A stretch of 64,000 nt of DNA from Bacteroides sp. OF04-15BH. Lineage in GTDB: Bacteria; Bacteroidota; Bacteroidia; Bacteroidales; Bacteroidaceae. The stretch is taken from contig NZ_QUEM01000016.1 of assembly GCF_003477995.1 (NCBI RefSeq), positions 1 to 64,000 on the forward strand, written 5' to 3'. Below the pieces are notes generated by a model. It was not told where the DNA came from. It ran no database searches and saw nothing but the letters and a program-made list of their open reading frames with translations. Both the position numbers and the translations under genes were made by a program. Below, piece by piece: positions 61,141 through 64,000 of this stretch. Positions within the stretch are counted from its first letter, which is position 1, and each line of letters starts with the position of its first letter.

Positions 61141-62430
61141 TTAGAAAGGTTTTTCATCCAGCATCTCGAAACCGCAGTAAGGAACCAGGCATTTTGGAAT
61201 GCGGATTCCCTCCGGAGTCTGGAAGTTCTCCATGATGGCAGCAACAATACGTGGCAAAGCCAAAGCCGAGCCGTTCAGGGTGTGGCACAACTCTGTCTTC
61301 TTGTCCTCAGCCTTACGGTAACGGCATTTCAGACGGTTGGCCTGATAAGTATCGAAGTTAGAAACTGAACTTACCTCCAACCAACGCTTCTGAGCCTCTG
61401 AGTAAACCTCAAAGTCATAACAGATAGATGAAGTAAAGCTCATGTCGCCACCACACAGACGCAGAATGCGGTAAGGCAACTCCAGTTTCTGCAACAGTCC
61501 CTCTACGTGAGCCAGCATCTCCTGATGTGACTGCTCTGAGTGCTCCGGAGTGTCAATACGTACGATCTCCACCTTTGAGAACTCATGCAGACGGTTCAGT
61601 CCGCGCACATCCTTACCGTATGATCCGGCCTCACGACGGAAACACTGAGTGTAAGCACAGTTCTTGATCGGCAGATCCTTCTCGTCGATAATCACATCAC
61701 GATAGATATTGGTTACCGGAACCTCGGCAGTAGGGATCAGATACAGGTCGTCCAGATTGCAGTGATACATCTGTCCTTCCTTATCCGGCAACTGACCGGT
61801 ACCGTAACCGGAAGCCTGATTTACTACAGTAGGAGGCATAATCTCGGTATAACCGGATTTGCGGGCCTCATCCAGGAAGAAGTTGATCAACGCACGCTGC
61901 AAACGGGCACCCTTACCTTTATAAACAGGGAATCCGGCACCGGTGATCTTCACACCCAGATCGAAGTCAATCAGATCATACTTCTTGGCCAGTTCCCAGT
62001 GAGGCAGCGCATCCTTCGGCAACTCAGTTTCCATACCACCGGTCTTTACCACCACATTATCCTCAGCACCCACACCTTCCGGTACCAGGTCATAAGGAAT
62101 ATTAGGAATGGCGCAAAGCTGCTCGATCACGCTCTTCTGTGCGGCATCCATCTCGGCCTCCAGAGCCTTGTTCACCTCTTTCAGCTGAGCCACCTGTGCC
62201 TTTACAGCCTCGGCTTCTTCCTTGTTGCCGGCTTTCATCAAAGCACCGATCTGTGCGGCCATCTTCTTGCTTTCCGACAGATTCTGGTCCAGCTTGGTCT
62301 GGGCCTCACGGCGTATTTTATCTGTTGCAATGACTTTTTCAATCGCTTCCTTAGCACCGTTGAAGTGCTTTTTCTCCAAACCTTTGATCACTCTCTCGGT
62401 CTGTTCTGTAATCAGTTTTAATGTAAGCAT
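61141..62430 (-). CDS. serS: Seryl-tRNA synthetase
   Basis: A 429-residue class II synthetase. The N-terminal coiled coil (IRREAQTKLDQNLSESKKMAAQIG ... AQLKEVNKALEAEMDAAQ) binds the tRNA. The catalytic core has TEIMPPTVVNQASGYGTGQLP, LIPTAEVPVTN, CFRREAGSYGKDVRGLNRLHEFSKVE and the motif 3 region LNGSALALPRIVAAIMENFQ. The ATG at 62430 gives the usual length; a longer in-frame extension is not conserved. It precedes the glutamate synthase-like gene by 48 bp. Confidence 0.97.
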   Translation of the reverse strand: MLTLKLITEQTERVIKGLEKKHFNGAKEAIEKVIATDKIRREAQTKLDQNLSESKKMAAQIGALMKAGNKEEAEAVKAQVAQLKEVNKALEAEMDAAQKSVIEQLCAIPNIPYDLVPEGVGAEDNVVVKTGGMETELPKDALPHWELAKKYDLIDFDLGVKITGAGFPVYKGKGARLQRALINFFLDEARKSGYTEIMPPTVVNQASGYGTGQLPDKEGQMYHCNLDDLYLIPTAEVPVTNIYRDVIIDEKDLPIKNCAYTQCFRREAGSYGKDVRGLNRLHEFSKVEIVRIDTPEHSEQSHQEMLAHVEGLLQKLELPYRILRLCGGDMSFTSSICYDFEVYSEAQKRWLEVSSVSNFDTYQANRLKCRYRKAEDKKTELCHTLNGSALALPRIVAAIMENFQTPEGIRIPKCLVPYCGFEMLDEKPF

Positions 62431-62467
62431 AATCAGTACATTTAATATGAATTTATTTTCTAACCTG

Positions 62468-62475
62468 CAAAAATA
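62468..62475 (-). promoter_or_regulatory. -7 box of serS
   Basis: On the - strand TATTTTTG (62475-62468) fits TAnnTTTG, 37 bp before the ATG. Confidence 0.6.
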
Positions 62476-62578
62476 GCGAAAAAAAGTGAATGTAAGGCTA
62501 TGAATAATAGAAAAGTAGACATTTTCAAATAAATATCTTAATAAGGCATCATTTTCAGGCAGAATAAGTAGCAAACTT

Positions 62579-62608
62579 TTTGCAGACCAATGTTTTTATC
62601 TATTTTTG
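62579..62608 (+). promoter_or_regulatory. Promoter of the AspT-type transporter gene
   Basis: TTTG (62579-62582), 18 bp, then TATTTTTG (62601-62608) match the Bacteroides consensus well; the ATG is 48 bp further. Confidence 0.75.
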
Positions 62609-62656
62609 TGCGGAAAACTTTATTACTAACCTCATTTATTAATTGAAAAAACCAAA

Positions 62657-64000
62657 ATGTTTGCAGAACTACTTAAATCCTCTTATTTCGCTCTGTTTGT
62701 CATAGTGGCTTTGGGATTCATGCTGGGCAGAATCCGTATCAAAGGTTTGTCGCTGGACATCTCTGCTGTGATTTTTGTCGCTCTTTTATTCGGACACTAT
62801 GGCGTACTGATCCCCAAGGAACTGGGTGATCTGGGTCTGGTACTCTTTATCTTTACCATCGGAATCCAGGCCGGTCCCGGATTCTTTGATTCCTTCCGGA
62901 GCAAAGGCAAAACGCTGATTCTGATTACCGTGCTGATCATTCTTTCGGCATCCCTCACCGCCGTGGGACTGAAATATCTGTTCGGACTGGATACCCCGAG
63001 TACAGTAGGTCTCATCGCCGGTGCGCTGACCAGTACCCCAGGTCTGGCCGTAGCCATCGACAGCACCAACTCACCGCTGGCATCCATTGCCTACGGTATC
63101 GCTTATCCCTTCGGTGTCATCGGTGTGATCCTTTTTGTCAAATTGCTTCCCCGTCTGCTTAAAGTCAATCTGGAGGAAGAAGCACGGCAACTGGAGGCCG
63201 AACGCATTGGTCAGTTCCCGCAATTGAAAACCTGCGTGTTCCATGTTACCAACTCCGCAGCCTTTGGCAAATCCCTGGCCCAACTGAATATCCGTGCCGT
63301 AACAGGTGCCGTGGTATCACGAATCAAAAGCGGCACACAGATTCTCATGCCGTCGGCTTCATATTCCTTGCAGCAGAATGATTATATTCAGGCTGTGGGC
63401 AGTGAAGAATCTCTGGCCATGCTGGCCGATATGATGGGAGAACGTCAGGAAGGAGAGCTTCCGCTCACCAAACGTCAGATTGTGGAAACCATTCTGGTTA
63501 CCAAAAAAGATATGGTCAACAAGAATATCGGCAGTCTGAACCTTCATGAAAACTATGGTTGCGTCATCACTCGTGTACGCCGTAGCGGTATCGACCTGAC
63601 TCCTACTCCGGATCTGGTGCTGAAGTTTGGCGACAAACTGATGATTGTAGGAGAGATTGAAGGCGTGAAGGGAGCTTCCGAATTATTGGGAAACAATGTA
63701 AAATTACTGTCCGATACAGACTTCTTCCCGATTGCCGTGGGCATCGTACTCGGTGTATTGGTAGGCAAGCTGAATGTCACCTTCCCGGGCGGCGTATCTT
63801 TCTCACCGGGATTGACCGGTGGCGTGTTGCTCACCACCCTGATTTTAAGTGCCATCGGCAAGACCGGTCCGATTCTTTGGACCATGTCCGGTCCGGCCAA
63901 TCAGCTGCTGCGTCAGTTGGGTCTGCTGCTTTTCCTCTCCGAAGTCGGAACTTCCGCCGGTCAGAAACTGGTAGCCACATTCCAGGAAAGCGGTTGGAGC
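62657..64000 (+). CDS. AspT/YidE-type antiporter with TrkA-C domains (partial)
   Basis: 448 codons of an incomplete gene that runs off the right edge. The start MFAELLKSSYFALFVIVALGFMLGRIRIKG and the AspT repeat GALTSTPGLAVAID are characteristic of the aspartate:alanine antiporter family. Two TrkA-C-like segments are visible (VVSRIKSGTQILMPSASYSLQQNDYIQAVG and CVITRVRRSGIDLTPTPDLVLKFGDKLMIVG), and the second membrane half begins FPIAVGIVLGVLVGKLNV. The substrate is unknown; C4-dicarboxylates or amino acids are usual. Confidence 0.9.
   Translation, partial: MFAELLKSSYFALFVIVALGFMLGRIRIKGLSLDISAVIFVALLFGHYGVLIPKELGDLGLVLFIFTIGIQAGPGFFDSFRSKGKTLILITVLIILSASLTAVGLKYLFGLDTPSTVGLIAGALTSTPGLAVAIDSTNSPLASIAYGIAYPFGVIGVILFVKLLPRLLKVNLEEEARQLEAERIGQFPQLKTCVFHVTNSAAFGKSLAQLNIRAVTGAVVSRIKSGTQILMPSASYSLQQNDYIQAVGSEESLAMLADMMGERQEGELPLTKRQIVETILVTKKDMVNKNIGSLNLHENYGCVITRVRRSGIDLTPTPDLVLKFGDKLMIVGEIEGVKGASELLGNNVKLLSDTDFFPIAVGIVLGVLVGKLNVTFPGGVSFSPGLTGGVLLTTLILSAIGKTGPILWTMSGPANQLLRQLGLLLFLSEVGTSAGQKLVATFQESGWS

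Overview
The window looks like a chromosomal segment of a gut Bacteroidales bacterium, most likely Bacteroidaceae (Bacteroides/Phocaeicola-like). The reasons are a SusC/SusD pair followed by a Bacteroidales-specific lipoprotein set, a nan sialic acid cluster of the Bacteroides type (lyase, epimerase, MFS transporter, mutarotase), many TAnnTTTG-type -7 promoter boxes, and the absence of Shine-Dalgarno motifs before most genes. I saw no tRNA, rRNA or CRISPR array.

Layout. 1-8915 (+): the end of an Omp28-like secreted protein, then a SusC/SusD operon with a zinc metallohydrolase lipoprotein, a DUF4302 lipoprotein and a BACON-domain lipoprotein. It contains no glycoside hydrolase and probably handles peptides. 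9008-14235 (-): a secreted M6-type metalloprotease and a 1148-residue multidomain secreted protein; both share a C-terminal sorting-like tail with the Omp28-like protein. 14718-16856 (+): ahpC-ahpF peroxide defence. 16938-21385 (-): an EmrAB/TolC-like efflux operon behind a MarR regulator with a clear operator. 21519-32606: housekeeping and small metabolic genes (threonine aldolase, acyltransferase, SpoU methyltransferase, GH29 fucosidase, alcohol dehydrogenase, flavin reductase, ribokinase, Nudix, MBL hydrolase, thioredoxin, glutaredoxin-like). 33454-39816 (-): the nan sialic acid cluster, whose distal end carries YhcH and two unrecognised proteins, one with a caspase-like His/Cys pattern.

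39817-53781 is an accessory region between the nan cluster and mnmE. Its core (41281-49366, +) is strikingly AT-rich and contains what I consider the most interesting system in the window: an M42 peptidase, a 34-residue precursor-like peptide gene ending in a hairpin and followed by a second, terminator-like hairpin, a radical SAM/SPASM maturase with an N-terminal RRE-like domain, an SNF2 helicase, an 882-residue protein with every catalytic motif of adenosine deaminase separated by large insertions (reminiscent of RdrB of RADAR), and a small unrecognised protein. The genes abut or overlap, so they are probably one operon: a RiPP-like modification cassette fused to nucleic-acid and nucleotide-directed effectors, plausibly a defence or conflict system. 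Beyond it lie an IS256-family transposase remnant, a small gene group (YdeI-like, a DUF6144-like gene with an in-frame stop, HAD phosphatase, sugar acetyltransferase, AraC regulator) and a broken excisionase-like HTH gene with phased 10-bp repeats next to the 3' end of mnmE.

53782-64000: core genes (mnmE, nucleoside phosphorylase, a PD40 beta-propeller protein, ttcA-like, a DMT/DUF486 membrane protein, a fused NfnAB-type glutamate synthase-like protein, serS) and the start of an AspT-type transporter that runs off the right edge.
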